Shown here one piece after another: positions 35,215 through 47,050 of a DNA stretch of 64,000 nucleotides. Origin of the DNA: Ampullaceana balthica (lineage: Eukaryota; Mollusca; Gastropoda; Lymnaeidae); the NCBI GenBank assembly GCA_944989445.1, contig CALYLW010000130.1, positions 124,001 to 188,000 on the forward strand. The letters run 5' to 3'. Position numbers and translations under genes: made by a program. Position 1 is the stretch's first letter. Each line of letters starts with the position of its first letter. Below the pieces are notes generated by a model that was not told the origin of the DNA, made no database searches, and saw nothing but the letters and a program-made list of their open reading frames with translations.

Positions 35215-36302
35215 AACAAACAATGACACATGATAGAGTAGAAAGATAACAAACAATGACACATGATAGAGGAGAAAGATAACAAACAATGACACATGAT
35301 AGAGGAGAAAGATAACAAACATTGACACATGATAGAGGAGAAAGATAACAAACATTGATACATGATAGAGGAGAAAGATAACAAACATTGACACATGATA
35401 GAGGAGAAAGACAACAAACAATGACACATGATAGAGGAGAAAGATAACAAACATTGACACATGATAGAGGAGAAAGATAACAAACAATGACACATGATAG
35501 AGGAGAAAGACAACAAACAATGACACATGATAGAGGAGAAAGATAACAAACATTGACACATGATAGAGGAGAAAGATAACAAACAATGACACATGATAGA
35601 GGAGAAAGATAACAAACAATGACACATGATAGAGGAGAAAGATAACAAACAATGACACATGATAGAGGAGAAAGATAACAAACAATGACACATGATAGAG
35701 TAGAAAGATAACAAACAATGACACATGATAGAGTAGAAAGATAACAAACAATGACACATGATAGAGGAGAAAGATAACAAACAATGACACATGATAGAGG
35801 AGAAAGATAACAAACATTGACACATGATAGAGGAGAAAGATAACAAACATTGATACATGATAGAGGAGAAAGATAACAAACATTGACACATGATAGAGGA
35901 GAAAGACAACAAACAATGACACATGATAGAGGAGAAAGATAACAAACATTGACACATGATAGAGGAGAAAGATAACAAACAATGACACATGATAGAGGAG
36001 AAAGACAACAAACAATGACACATGATAGAGGAGAAAGATAACAAACATTGACACATGATAGAGGAGAAAGATAACAAACAATGACACATGATAGAGGAGA
36101 AAGATAACAAACAATGACACATGATAGAGGAGAAAGATAACAAACAATGACACATGATAGAGGAGAAAGATAACAAACAATGACACATGATAGAGGAGAA
36201 AGATAACAAACAATGACACATGATAGAGGAGAAAGATAACAAACAATGACACATGATAGAGGAGAAAGATAACAAACAATGACACATGATAGAGGAGAAA
36301 GA
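35215..36302. repeat. 33-bp minisatellite, about 33 copies, with a 15-unit period
   Basis: The 33-bp unit (signature aacaatgacacatgatagag) repeats about 33 times. The rare variant attgatacatg occurs at 35359 and 35854, exactly 495 bp (15 units) apart, and the surrounding pattern of aacattg and agacaac variants is the same in both places, so a 15-unit block was duplicated. All minus-strand frames are open because the unit lacks stops; I do not regard them as genes. Confidence 0.97.
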
Positions 36303-37038
36303 AGATATATCAAACGTTACACTGAAAACCTCAAGGGGAAAACTATTCTACAGTTAGGTAAAATTATGAATTTGGTTAATTCCATAAGGATTTGTAAATC
36401 CAATTATTTCTATTCTGTTTTTCTGTGTTGTTTTGTTAGGGTCTTGTGCTTACCTTTTACTTTTCTTCACTTGATATTTCTTTCATAGTTGGTGAACAGC
36501 ACACGATGATAATTTTATTTTAAATTTAAACCCTTTAGTCTTATACTGATGAAGCCCTTTGCTGGGTAGTTTACACAATATTTGGTTATAAATGTAACTT
36601 TAAAGTGTTTGTTTAATTCGCAAAAATCATTTATGTCATTTGTTTTCTATTTGAAAGTATTATCTCTGTTCAACGATGTATAATTACATATAAGTATTAT
36701 CTCTGTTCAACGATGTATAAGTACAAATTTTCCCTATGTTTAAGTTAAAAAACTGTTTTGAATAATTTTTTATTATAAAAGTTGACGTTGGTGGTACTAT
36801 TTGAAGTGACTCGTCAAAAATTTGTCTTATTAAAAAATTTCGATAATTTGCTGAATTTAAGTAACAATAAACATTCAAGAAATTTGTCTATGTAACAGAT
36901 TTCGTTACGTTGAAACTTTAAAGTTATAAATACTGAAATATGGCTGGTATTATTTGTGCTCTGATAACTTATTGAAAATGGTTTAGAAGACCATTCTCCT
37001 CCCCTACACCCCCCAAAGCGATATAGATACAGAAAAAA
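36303..37038. other. Unique AT-rich spacer
   Basis: Holds a 37-bp direct repeat at 36656-36727 and a degraded hammerhead-like string ctgatga at 36546-36552 followed by gcccttt but without GAAAC. No gene recognised. Confidence 0.5.
36656..36727. repeat. 37-bp direct repeat, two copies
   Basis: The string agtattatctctgttcaacg starts at 36656 and again at 36693; the copies are nearly identical over about 34 bp. Confidence 0.9.
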
Positions 37039-37874
37039 AGAGACGAACATATCAGCAAGAAGCAAGAAGACGAACGTATCAGCAGGAAGCAAGAAGACGA
37101 ACGTATCAGTAGGAAGCAAGAAGACGAACTTATCGGCAGGAAGCAAGAAGACGAACTTATCAGTAGGAAGCAAGAAGACGAACGTATCGGCAGGAAGCAA
37201 GAAGACGAACGTATCATCAGGAAGCAAGAAGACGAACGTATCGGCAGGAAGCAAGAAGACGAACGTATCATCAGGAAGCAAGAAGACGAACGTATCAGCA
37301 GGAAGCAAGAAGACGAACGTATCAGTAGGAAGCAAGAAGACGAACTTATCGGCAGGAAGCAAGAAGACGAACGTATCATCAGGAAGCAAGAAGACGAACG
37401 TATCGGCAGGAAGCAAGAAGACGAACGTATCGGCAGGAAGCAAGAAGACGAACGTATAAGCAGGAAGCAAGAAGACGAACGTATCAGCAGGAAGCAAGAA
37501 GACGAACGTATCATCAGGAAGCAAGAAGACGAACGTATCAGCAGGAAGCAAGAAGACGAACGTATCAGCAGGAAGCAAGAAGACGAACGTATCAGCAGGA
37601 AGCAAGAAGACGAACGTATCAGCAGGAAGCAAGAAGACGAACGTATCAGCAGGAAGCAAGAAGACGAACGTATCAGCAGGAAGCAAGAAGACGAACGTAT
37701 CAGCAGGAAGCAAGAAGACGAACGTATCAGCAGGAAGCAAGAAGACGAACGTATCAGCAGGAAGCAAGAAGACGAACGTATCAGCAGGAAGCAAGAAGAC
37801 GAACGTATCAGCAGGAAGCAAGAAGACGAACGTATCAGCAGGAAGCAAGAAGACGAACGTATCAGCAGGAAGCA
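37039..37874. repeat. 27-bp minisatellite, about 31 copies
   Basis: The 27-bp unit (signature gcaagaagacgaacgtatca) differs between copies mainly at one site, with cagcag, cggcag, cagtag and catcag forms. The right half is nearly uniform cagcag, so it amplified most recently. The unit is 9 codons long and stop-free, which opens two minus-strand frames. Purine-rich on the plus strand. Confidence 0.97.
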
Positions 37875-39594
37875 TACCTCAAAAAACAAACATAAATAAA
37901 AAGAAGTTTGAAACCTGAGCGATGTGTAAACTGAGAATATTATTCATTAATCACAAAAAATAATTTATTACATGTATTTGTTTTTCAAGGTGCAGAAGGC
38001 GGAATATGATGGGTTGACTATATCACCATCAGCTGGGTTGACTATATCACCAACAGCTGGTTTGAAACCGCCCACCAATTGGGGTTGAATCTATTGCTTG
38101 ATGAGTTGACTATATCCCCATCAGCTTGGTTGTAACCGCCCACCAATTGGGGTTAAATCTATTGCTTTCTAAGCGCCTATGACGACGTGGCACAAGTCAC
38201 ATCTCAAAACAATTGTCCTCGGTCCCATCAGATATCCGATAACATACAGAGATGAGGGACTTGAATATCGGGGCGAGGAGGGTGGGGACACACACTGCTG
38301 ACAAAATCTGAACTGGTCGCTGGCACCACGCATTCTCTCTGTGGAATTCCACTCACCCTGCTGGACGCTGGTGACGACTGCTTCCGCCACGCACGCGGGA
38401 CGCGAGGCCCCCTCCCCTCCACAGCGGACAGTGATGCGCGAAATTCGAAGTGAGAACTCCCCAATTGTTGCTCTGTGCATGTGTTGCTCCCATACTCTTC
38501 ATGGACTAACGCTAGGGGACACCCGACACAGACACTTGCTGTGAGACAACTTAATACCATGTAATGGTCACCACCTCTCTAGCACTGTGGCCTTTAGAAG
38601 GGCGAAATAATCGGCGTGTCTATGTCCCGCGTGAGGTCTATGAGGCGACTTGTGTGCTATGACCACTTGGTGGTCGGCCAAATAGATATTTAACTGTCGT
38701 GTGTAAACATTGCTCCAGTGTTAACTTTGTGCTTCAGGCTGGCGGGCTTCTGCCCTGATTGTGTCGTGTAACTAAAAGATATTTCGCTTGAGAACAGGAT
38801 TTTCTTTGCCAAAGTGAGTACTTCATGTATTATACATCACGTGATCCATTGGTATGTGTGTGTAAGTTGTAGTCATTGAGATGCAAACTTATGAGCACAT
38901 ATTTATTGATTGAATCAATAGAGGTTACAATTGAAGCATCCAGTCAATAAGCAACTTAGGAGTATTGAATGTTTCCTTATTGGTTACAAAGGGCGGTAAA
39001 TAAATCTGCGGAGGTAATGATATATCCTAAAGGCAACATGGGTTTTGAGATATATATCATTTTTTTTACAGTGGTGATATGCCCTGTGTTACTTTTGTGA
39101 ATGAGTTTAAAATTTAAAATGACATACCCTTGACATTTTAAATGACATACCTTTGACATTTTAAATGACATACCCTTGCGATTCAGAGTAATTGATTTTA
39201 TAATGACATCCCCAATAGAGAAAGAATTTGCTTGAAAAATACAGTCAGTCACACGTTAAATCGTACGATTAATGAAATAATAATAAGCAAAGTAATAAAA
39301 ATAAAAATAGAAATGTGTTTATATAAAAATCATTGAACTGAATGTGTGTAGGAACATCGTAACAGAAGTTATTTTAAAAATGTTTAAACCTTTTAAAATT
39401 TCTAGCCACCACTAACATAGTAAAAAAAAAGTTTAATTATTTTAGCATTAAATTTTCACGAGAAAAATAAGTAATGATAGATTACAGTTTAAATCATAAC
39501 TTGGAAATGCATCGCAATACTAATCTAATACAATGACACATATATATATAGAGAGAGGAATAAGAACACTAAATGCTTTTCTTGTTCCATTGAC
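37875..39594. other. Unique region with a 67-bp duplication and a CpG-containing block
   Basis: A 67-bp duplication lies at 38038-38170. The block 38220-38560 has balanced to high GC with many CpG sites and open frames of about 100 codons on the minus strand, but no domain is recognised. It could be a non-coding exon, a promoter or a decayed element. In 39100-39180 the motif gacatacccttgacatttta is repeated about three times. The rest is AT-rich. Confidence 0.45.
38012..38170. repeat. 67-bp imperfect tandem duplication
   Basis: Two copies (about 38038-38104 and 38105-38170) share gttgactatatc, caccaattggggtt and atctattgctt with few differences. A partial third copy (gttgactatatcaccatcag) precedes them. 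Confidence 0.85.
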
Positions 39595-39782
39595 ATGAGG
39601 AAACACATACACATCCTCCATCGGCCTTTATGGCATGGCATATGAGCAAACACATACACATCCTCCATCGGCCTTTATGGCATGGCATATGAGCAAACAC
39701 ATACACATCCTCCATCGGCCTTTATGGCATGGCATATGAGCAAACACATACACATCCTCCATTGGCCTTTATGGCATGTCAT
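39595..39782. repeat. 47-bp tandem repeat, four copies
   Basis: Four copies of a 47-bp unit (signature cctccatcggcctttatggc), nearly identical, with the last showing cattgg and ending catgtc. Confidence 0.94.
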
Positions 39783-40446
39783 GTTGGTGTGGAATGGGGT
39801 GTCTACAAAACCAGGTAAACAACAAAAGATTAAAACTCTAAAAAAATTCAATACTAGACTTAAATAATGGAAAAGCGTAGAATGCAATAATCGTCTGTAT
39901 AAAAGTAGCATCTGTGATGTGTACGATAAGCTCAGATATTTATGGAAACATCGGTTCCTTGAATGTTGTTACTTTAACTGTGAAGACGCTGGATGGTAAA
40001 ACGACGAAGAAATGTGAAGGGCCATCATGGGGGGGGGTGACTGAATGCAAGGCGTAGGGTGGTGGGGGGTGTCATCAGTTGAAGAAATGAATGAATCCAC
40101 GCCATGTCTAATATTACTGTAGAATATTAAAGTGGGCATTAGATCACGCGGGTTCTTCCAGCTCATGTTCAAAGAGTGAGCTCCCTTTCCTGGCATAAGC
40201 CGCAGTGAGTTTTCGTTATTGCTTAATCTTGTTAATGCCCTTTTAGAAGTCCGCCATTGTGTTCTCCATCGATCCTGGTGTTTGTGTGTAGATATAAATA
40301 ACCGCCAGAGGGTGAAGCTAAGCTTTCAACATAGGAACAAATATCTCAGACTTATGTTCATGATTTTTTTCTTTCAAACATCTAATCTTTTACCTACATC
40401 GGCATCAAGTGGTATCGTTGACTTTAGCATTCATCTCGTGCTCACA
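39783..40446. other. Unique spacer
   Basis: No gene recognised. A G9 run sits near 40030 and a T-rich stretch near 40365. The open frame that enters the following 42-bp array from 40219 is not supported by any domain. Confidence 0.5.
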
Positions 40447-40992
40447 GTAAGAACTAGATGTATAACCGCCATTACCCTCTTACAGTCAGTAAGAACTAGA
40501 TCTATAACTGCCATTACCCTCTTACAGTCGGTAAGAACTAGATCTATAACTGCCATTACCCTCTTACAGTCAGTAAGAACTAGATCTGTAACTGCCATTA
40601 CCCTCTTACAGTCGGTAAGAACTAGATCTATAACTGCCATTACCCTCTTACAGTCAGTAAGAACTAGATCTATAACTGCCATTACCCTCTTACAGTCAGT
40701 AAGAACTAGATCTATAACTGCCATTACCCTCTTACAGTCAGTAAGAACTAGATCTATAACTGCCATTACCCTCTTACAGTCAGTAAGAACTAGATCTATA
40801 ACTGCCATTACCCTCTTACAGTCGGTAAGAACTAGATATATAACTGCCATTACCCTCTTACAGTCGGTAAGTACTAAATATATAACTGCCATTACCCTCT
40901 AACAGTCGGTAAGAACTAGATCTATAACTGCCATTACTCTCTTACAGTAGGTAAGAACTAGATATATAACCGCCAATACCCTCTTACAGTCA
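40447..40992. repeat. 42-bp minisatellite, 13 copies, intron-like unit
   Basis: Thirteen copies of a 42-bp unit. Each starts gtaagaactagatctataac and ends ctgccattaccctcttacag followed by tca or tcg. Each unit therefore begins like a 5' splice site (GTAAG) and ends like a pyrimidine-rich 3' splice site (CTCTTACAG), leaving 39 bp between and 3 bp outside. The array length is exactly 13 x 42. The frames open on both strands are by-products. Confidence 0.96.
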
Positions 40993-41224
40993 GTTTAAAA
41001 AAGAAAAAAAAATGCTTATTATTGGTGGCAACTGGAAACCTAAAATTATTTTTTTTAAAGGAAAAGAAAAACACTAATAATTATATCAATAAATTAATTC
41101 GCATGAAATTAAAATATACCCTTCCAAAAATTGCGATCTATTAAATCGCACGATCTTCATGTGCTTCCCATTTAATAATCTAAATTTTCTAAAAATTCTT
41201 ATAAAGCGCTGTTCTCATAGCCTA

Positions 41225-42042
41225 ATGATATATACCAATACATGTACTATGATATATACCAATACATGTACTATGATATATACCAATACATGTACTATGA
41301 TATATACCAATACATGTACTATGATATATATACCAATACATGTATTATGATATATACCAATACATGTACTATGATCTATACCAATACATGTATTATGATA
41401 TATATCAATACATGTACTATGATATATACAAATACATGTACTATGATATATACCAATACATGTACTATGATATATACCAATACATGTACTATGATATATA
41501 CCAATACATGTACTATGATATATACCAATACATGTACTATGATATATACAAATACATGTATTATGATATATACCAATACATGTACTATGATATATACCAA
41601 TACATGTATTATGATATATATCAATACATGTACTATGATATATACAAATACATGTACTATGATATATACCAATACATGTACTATGATATATACCAATACA
41701 TGTATTATGATTTATACAAATACATGTACTATGATATATACAAATACATGTACTAAGATATATACAAATACATGTACTATGAAACATACCAATACATGTA
41801 CTATGATATATACCAATACATGTACTATGATATATAACAATACATGTACTATTATATATACCAATACATGTACTATGATATATACCAATACATGTACTAT
41901 GATATATACCAATACATGTACTATGATATATACCAATACATGTACTATGATATATACCAATACATGTACTATGATATATACCAATACATGTACTATGATA
42001 TATACCAATACATGTACTATGATATATACCAATACATGTACT
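41225..42042. repeat. 24-bp minisatellite, about 34 copies
   Basis: The 24-bp unit (signature tatataccaatacatgtact) has variants tattatg, tatatcaat and tacaaat. The linked pattern tattatgatatatatcaata occurs at 41391 and 41607, exactly 216 bp (9 units) apart, showing block duplication. The right edge is the left end of a LINE fragment. Open frames on both strands are by-products of a stop-free 8-codon unit. Confidence 0.97.
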
Positions 42043-43067
42043 TTGCTACTGCGTCATGCATTCGAGGACTGTTTCGAGGGTTGTAAACATCCATACCAGG
42101 GCGGATGGAAACCTGTATAACATCAGCCGTCTCCGTGCAAAGAGAAAAGTGGAAAATGTTTTAATTAGAGAGTTGCTCTTCGCGGATGACGCAGCCCTTA
42201 CCTCACATTCAGAGATAGGTCTCCAACTTTTGGTCGACAAGTTCTCAGAGGCATGCAAGGATTTTGGTCTAACGATAAGCCTCAAAAAGACCAACATTAT
42301 GAGACAAGGAACAGACTGCTTCCCAGCAATCTCCATTGAGGGAAACACCTTGGATGTCGTCGATGATTTTACCTACCTTGGCAGTAACATCACAAGCACA
42401 CTCTCCCTGGAAAAGGAAATTGAAACCAGAATCGGCAAGGCTTCATCATTAATGGCTAGGCTGAATCAAATAGTGTGGAACAATGCACAGCTCACTGCTA
42501 GGACGAAAATCACTGTGTACCAGGCCTGCGTGCTCAGCACACTCCTCCTCTATGGCAGCGAGTGCTGGACGACCTATGCCAAACAAACAAAGCAACTCAA
42601 CAGCTTCCACTTACGATGCTTGCGCAGGATTCTGCACATCAAGTGGCAGGACAAGATAACGAATGTCGAGGTACTCAGAAGGAGTCATATGCTGAGCATG
42701 CACTCATTCCTGAGTGAGAGGCGCCTGCGGTGGCTGGGACATGTCCGCAGGATGAACTCGGAGCGCATTCCAAGAGCCCTGCTTTACGGTGAGCTGGCAA
42801 CTGGTATGCGGAAGAGAGGACGCCCCTGCTTGCGCTTCAAGGATGTCTGCAAGAAAGACATGAGTCTGGCGCAGATAGACCATAAAACGTGGGAAACCAT
42901 TGCTGAGGAGCGCACCTCCTGGCGGGCTAAAGTACGCGAGGACATCCAAGTCGCGGAAGCTTCCCTTACAGTCAAGAGCGAGGAAAAAAGGGCCAGGAGA
43001 AAGGGGAAGGGGGGTAGATGAGCAGGAGGAAACGCCATCATCCCATGAGGATGGACGGATGCCATAG
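42043..43067 (+). mobile_element. 5'-truncated non-LTR retrotransposon (RTE/Nimb-like)
   Basis: About 1 kb of GC-richer, coding-style sequence starts exactly where the 24-bp array stops. It carries the C-terminal third of a LINE reverse transcriptase and a short 3' tail ending near gatggacggatgccatag. The 7-bp string atgtact precedes it (42036-42042) and follows it (43068-43074), a plausible target-site duplication of the array unit. 5' truncation is the usual outcome of target-primed reverse transcription. No poly-A is evident. The clade call rests on the look of the RT tail and is tentative. Confidence 0.8.
42056..43021 (+). pseudogene. C-terminal part of a LINE reverse transcriptase
   Basis: A frame of 321 codons ends at TGA 43019-43021. 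Residues 40-48 read LLFADDAAL, the FADD catalytic box (motif C) of reverse transcriptase. LTISLKKT follows at 72-79 and FTYLGSNI at 105-112. A thumb-like part with LYGSECWT and a tail with LRWLGHVRRM and GRPCLRFKD follow, ending in a basic KRARRKGKGG stretch. This is the standard end of many animal LINE ORFs. The fingers, motifs A and B and the endonuclease are missing. The coding sense continues upstream in another frame (HAFEDCFEG, from about 42054), so one extra base near 42081 shifts the frame. The ATG at 42056 is therefore not a real start, and the copy is dead. Confidence 0.88.
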
Positions 43068-43367
43068 ATGTACTATGTACTTATGTACTTCATTCTCATT
43101 GACGCTCCTACAAAGCCTACAACAAATTTTAAAGGATCCATTACTAAACACCGTAACATAACTTTTTTTTTCAATTTAGTTGACGACAATATATTATATT
43201 TGAGCACACAATTCTCCATTCAACTCCTTTGGTTCTTTTTAATACGTTGACTCCCACAAAACTTAGTATAAATCTGGCAATCACATTATGAGAACCCATT
43301 TCTTGTCCTTGTAACATTCCTTTTTTCAAAAATGAATCATGACTTATACCAGTGATAATGTGACTAG
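43068..43367. other. Unique spacer after the LINE
   Basis: Begins with atgtact, atgtact-like and tatgtactt strings that resemble the 24-bp array unit, as if a last piece of that array lies right of the LINE. The rest is AT-rich with no gene. Confidence 0.55.
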
Positions 43368-43632
43368 AAATTATTGCTGACAATAGCTGAGACAAATTAT
43401 TGCTGTCAATAGCTGAGACAAATTATTGCTGTCAATAGCTGAGACAAATTATTGCTGTCAATAGCTGAGACAAATTATTGCTGTCAATAGCTGAGACAAA
43501 TTATTGCTGACAATAGCTGAGACAAATTATTGCTGTCAATAGCTGAGACAAATTATTGCTGTCAATAGCTGAGACAAATTATTGCTGTCAATAGCTGAGA
43601 CAAATTATTGCTGTCAATAGCTGAGACAAATT
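43368..43632. repeat. 26-bp minisatellite, about 10 copies
   Basis: The 26-bp unit (signature ttattgctgtcaatagctga) is nearly uniform; only gctgaca versus gctgtca varies. Confidence 0.96.
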
Positions 43633-43683
43633 CATATATTTTAACGTTTTTAGTTAAACATTCCTGTAAGATGACTTTGTAAG

Positions 43684-44077
43684 GCAACGGGTGACGCCAT
43701 GACAAGGGGTGACACCATGACAACGGGTGACACCATGAAAACGGGTGACACCATGACAAGGGGTGACACCATGACAAGGGGTGACACCATGACAACGGGT
43801 GACACCATGACAACGGGTGACACCATGACAACGGGTGACACCATGACAAAGGGTGACACCATGACAAGGGGTGACACCATGACAAGGGGTGACACCATGA
43901 CAACGGGTGACACCATGACAAGGGGTGACACCATGACAAGGGGTGACACCATGACAACGGGTGACACCATGACAAGGGGTGACACCATGACAAGGGGTGA
44001 CACCATGACAAGGGGTGACACCATGACAAGGGGTGACACCATGACAACGGGTGACACCATGACAAGGGGTGACACCA
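43684..44077. repeat. 18-bp minisatellite, about 22 copies
   Basis: The unit is gacaccatgacaaggggt, with aacgggt and aaagggt variants. Its 6-codon length keeps several frames open on both strands. Copies of the same unit recur at 44150-44190. Confidence 0.96.
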
Positions 44078-44149
44078 AAATGTAAAATTTTGTATGTTCC
44101 CATTATTTGGCACTGGCAGACTCGGAGGAGGTCTATGGGGTAAGTCGTG

Positions 44150-44231
44150 AGGGGGTGACACCATGACAACGGGTGACACCATGAACTACCGCACTGAGTG
44201 ACACCATGAGCTACCGCACTGAGTGACACCA
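44150..44231. repeat. Outlying 18-bp copies followed by a 25-bp variant repeat
   Basis: Two 18-bp units like those at 43684-44077 are followed by two copies of a longer 25-bp unit (signature ccatgagctaccgcactgag) that keeps the gtgacacc part and replaces the rest. This shows how a new unit can arise from an old one at an array edge. Confidence 0.88.
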
Positions 44232-45446
44232 ACCCTAGTGACTGGTCCCCTTCACACACCAACAATGGAATATTATGTGCATAATTATTTAGGCATTTCT
44301 CCGATGTCTTTGGATTCAATTAATGTCAGTTACCAATTGTTCACATATTAATCAGGTGAAAACATTTTTTTTGAAACAACACCAAAGACAGATTTAAATA
44401 TCAGATCGATAACATGAAAATATTGATATCTTGGCTGAAATTTCAATAAGCTCGTAACATTATTTGTTACGGTAAATAAAATCTTAGACTAATTTCATTA
44501 ATGGCAGCTTCAAGATAAAGACCCCTTATACTAAATGAAGATGGAGGTTCAAACTCTTAAAGAAATATTTTTACTAGTTTTAGACTCCTTCGAATCAATT
44601 GAACACTAATGAAACATAACAAATATGATGGGTCAAAAGTGGATAAAAAATGTATATAATACAGGTGGTAATAACAGACGAAAGGGGAGATAAACTAAAC
44701 GATTATTATTCACGTTCTTGGACATAATATTTTATAATAATTCTATTTAAAATTTACTTTCAATGGAGAAACTGGAGACGAGTAGATGATGATGACACGG
44801 GGAAATATAGGAGCTGAATGGGAGGGGGAGTCAAAGGGGGGGAACAATCTGAAATAATACTCGGAGTGTCAGGATGATTGTTTCACTGTAGTTATTTTAT
44901 TTACTATATTTGTAATGGAGTATTGCTGGCAAGTATGATGATATACACGATAGACCATCGACAACACGTAACATTTCAGGATATACAACAAACTAATTTC
45001 TTTAATCTGAATCATTTTAAAAGTGTTGTGTTTGTTTCTTGAAATTTTATTAAGTGATTTACTGGACGTTTATGGAGGATTTATTTTTCTGGAAAATATA
45101 ATATTCCTGTGTTGGTTTGGGAATTATATTTGGGTAGAATCTTGGGTAGAATTGACTGAGTTACTAAACCACTTTGGAAATTGATTTCCTTTATAACAAG
45201 TTCGTTTAATTATATAATTCCCTTCGTAGGACCATGCGAGACACCACGACGCCAGTATGTGCAACCGAGCATGACGAATGACCCTCGCTGGGGTCGACCA
45301 ATGTATCGAGACCAACAATGGTCATTGCGTTTTACTTGCATTGTTCCCCATTGGCTGGGGATGTTTATATTTTTATGACTCCTTGAAAAAGAAATCTCAA
45401 TATTTTCCAACCAATGGTTCAGCTTCTGCTACCTATTTTATTAGCT
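44232..45446. other. Unique region without a recognised gene
   Basis: AT-rich, with a G-rich patch at 44815-44845. The block 45225-45365 has balanced composition and short open frames on both strands (64 to 66 codons) without a known domain. Confidence 0.5.
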
Positions 45447-45666
45447 TTTAAATCTCTCAATGTCAGCTTACCCTCAGTTATGTTTAAATCTCTCAATGTC
45501 AGCTTACCCTCAGTTATGTTTAAATCTCTCAATGTCAGCTTACCCTCAGTTATGTTTAAATCTCTCAATGTCAGCTTACCCTCAGTTATGTTTAAATCTC
45601 TCAATGTCAGCTTACCCTCAGTTATGTTTAAATCTCTCAATGTCAGCTTACCCTCAGTTATGTTTT
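45447..45666. repeat. 36-bp minisatellite, six copies
   Basis: Six identical copies of a 36-bp unit (signature ctctcaatgtcagcttaccc). Lack of variation suggests very recent amplification. A degenerate 14-16-bp repeat of aatgacaacatttt type trails it to about 45740. Confidence 0.96.
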
Positions 45667-46654
45667 AATGACAACATTTAATAACAACATTTTAATGACA
45701 ACATTTTAACGTCTGCATTTGAATGACTACATTTCAATGACGTGCAGAAGTTGAAACAAATTTCTTTCTTCAAACTAGCCATTCAAGCCTATTAAGACAC
45801 ATCAGATATTAACCCCATAATTCCTTTTACATTGTGGTCGATTCGCTTTATACAGAGCCAAGTCTGAAATAACAAATATTTTTACCCAATATTTTATGGT
45901 CCAAACGATCTATTCCCATTAGACTTTCATTAGCCCTGTCGTTTAAATTGAAGTTAACCATGTTAAACAGAGATATGTAATCCTGCTTTTAGCTCCATAC
46001 ATTTATCGGATCTATGTTTTGTTTTGCTATAGAAACTGGTCACTGTATATGTGTGTTCTTACTCTTGTATGAGGCAGATTATTTTTTACCGTGTGGTGGT
46101 GTGGTGTTAAAAGCTTGGGACTTGGGCTTGGGAAATAGATTTGAATGATTTGTAACTTTAGAATCACATTTGTATTCCTGTTGGCTTGTGAGGTAATGAT
46201 ATTAATTTAGTAAAAATCGTTGTTGCTGTTCGCGTATATGCGAGATAATGCCATGTCGAGAGAAAGACAGTGTCTTTGCGGATTAGTTTGCTAATTCCGT
46301 TTCTTAAAGTGATAAGACAAATTCTGTAGATACAATAGATATCTATCATATCATCAAGTGACGTCATTTCTCTCACACATTACAGACCTTCGGAAATTCT
46401 TAGAACCACTTGGCTCACCAAATCTATTCGAGAACAAGACAAAGTCATGTTTTTAATTCTCTTTAAAAAGTTCTTTACAAAATTTTCTTAGAACCAAAAA
46501 TGAAATCTGTGTCAATAAGTGACGTGTTTGTTAGCCACATGATCTCGCATTGTTTTAAATACGTTTCATAATGATATAGTAAAGCTTACTTGAGGAAATT
46601 TTAAATGTTCACTTACAATTTTTAATGCACAACTTGTAACAACGTGTTTGTCCC
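45667..46654. other. AT-rich unique region without a recognised gene
   Basis: Only short open frames; nothing recognised apart from the trailing aatgacaacatttt repeats at its left end. Confidence 0.5.
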
Positions 46655-47050
46655 AGCGCCGGACTAACGTGACTCTCACGCCGGACTAACGTGACTCTCG
46701 CGCGGACTAACGTGACTCTCACGCCGGACTAACGTGACTCTCGCGCCGGACTAACGTGACTCTCGCGCCAGATAACGTGACTCTAGCGCCGGACTAACGT
46801 GACTCTCGCGCCAGATAACGTGACTCTAGCGCCGGACTAACGTGACTCTCGCGCGGACTAACGTGACTCTCACGCCGGACTAACGTGACTCTCGCGTGGA
46901 CTAACGTGACTCTCGCGCGGACTAACGTGACTCTAGCGCCGGACTAACGTGACTCTAGCGCCGGACTAACGTGACTCTCGCGCCAGACTAACGTGACTCT
47001 CGCTCGGACTAACGTGACTCTTGCGCTGGACTAACGTGACTCTCACGCCG
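46655..47050. repeat. CpG-rich 22-bp minisatellite, about 18 copies
   Basis: The unit (signature cggactaacgtgactctcgc) is about 22 bp, with 20- to 22-bp length variants. It carries three to four CpG sites, unlike the AT-rich flanks. Variants are ctcacgc, ctagcgc and cgcgcgg. CpG sites are mostly intact. Confidence 0.94.

Noticed and set aside
36546..36580. Third hammerhead-like string on the plus strand
   Set aside because: It has CTGATGA and a short pairing region but lacks the GAAAC segment, so it cannot be called a ribozyme core.
35171..37889. Minus-strand frames of 300 to 380 codons resembling cysteine- or phenylalanine-rich repeat proteins
   Set aside because: They follow the 33-bp and 27-bp arrays and several overlap in different phases over the same DNA.
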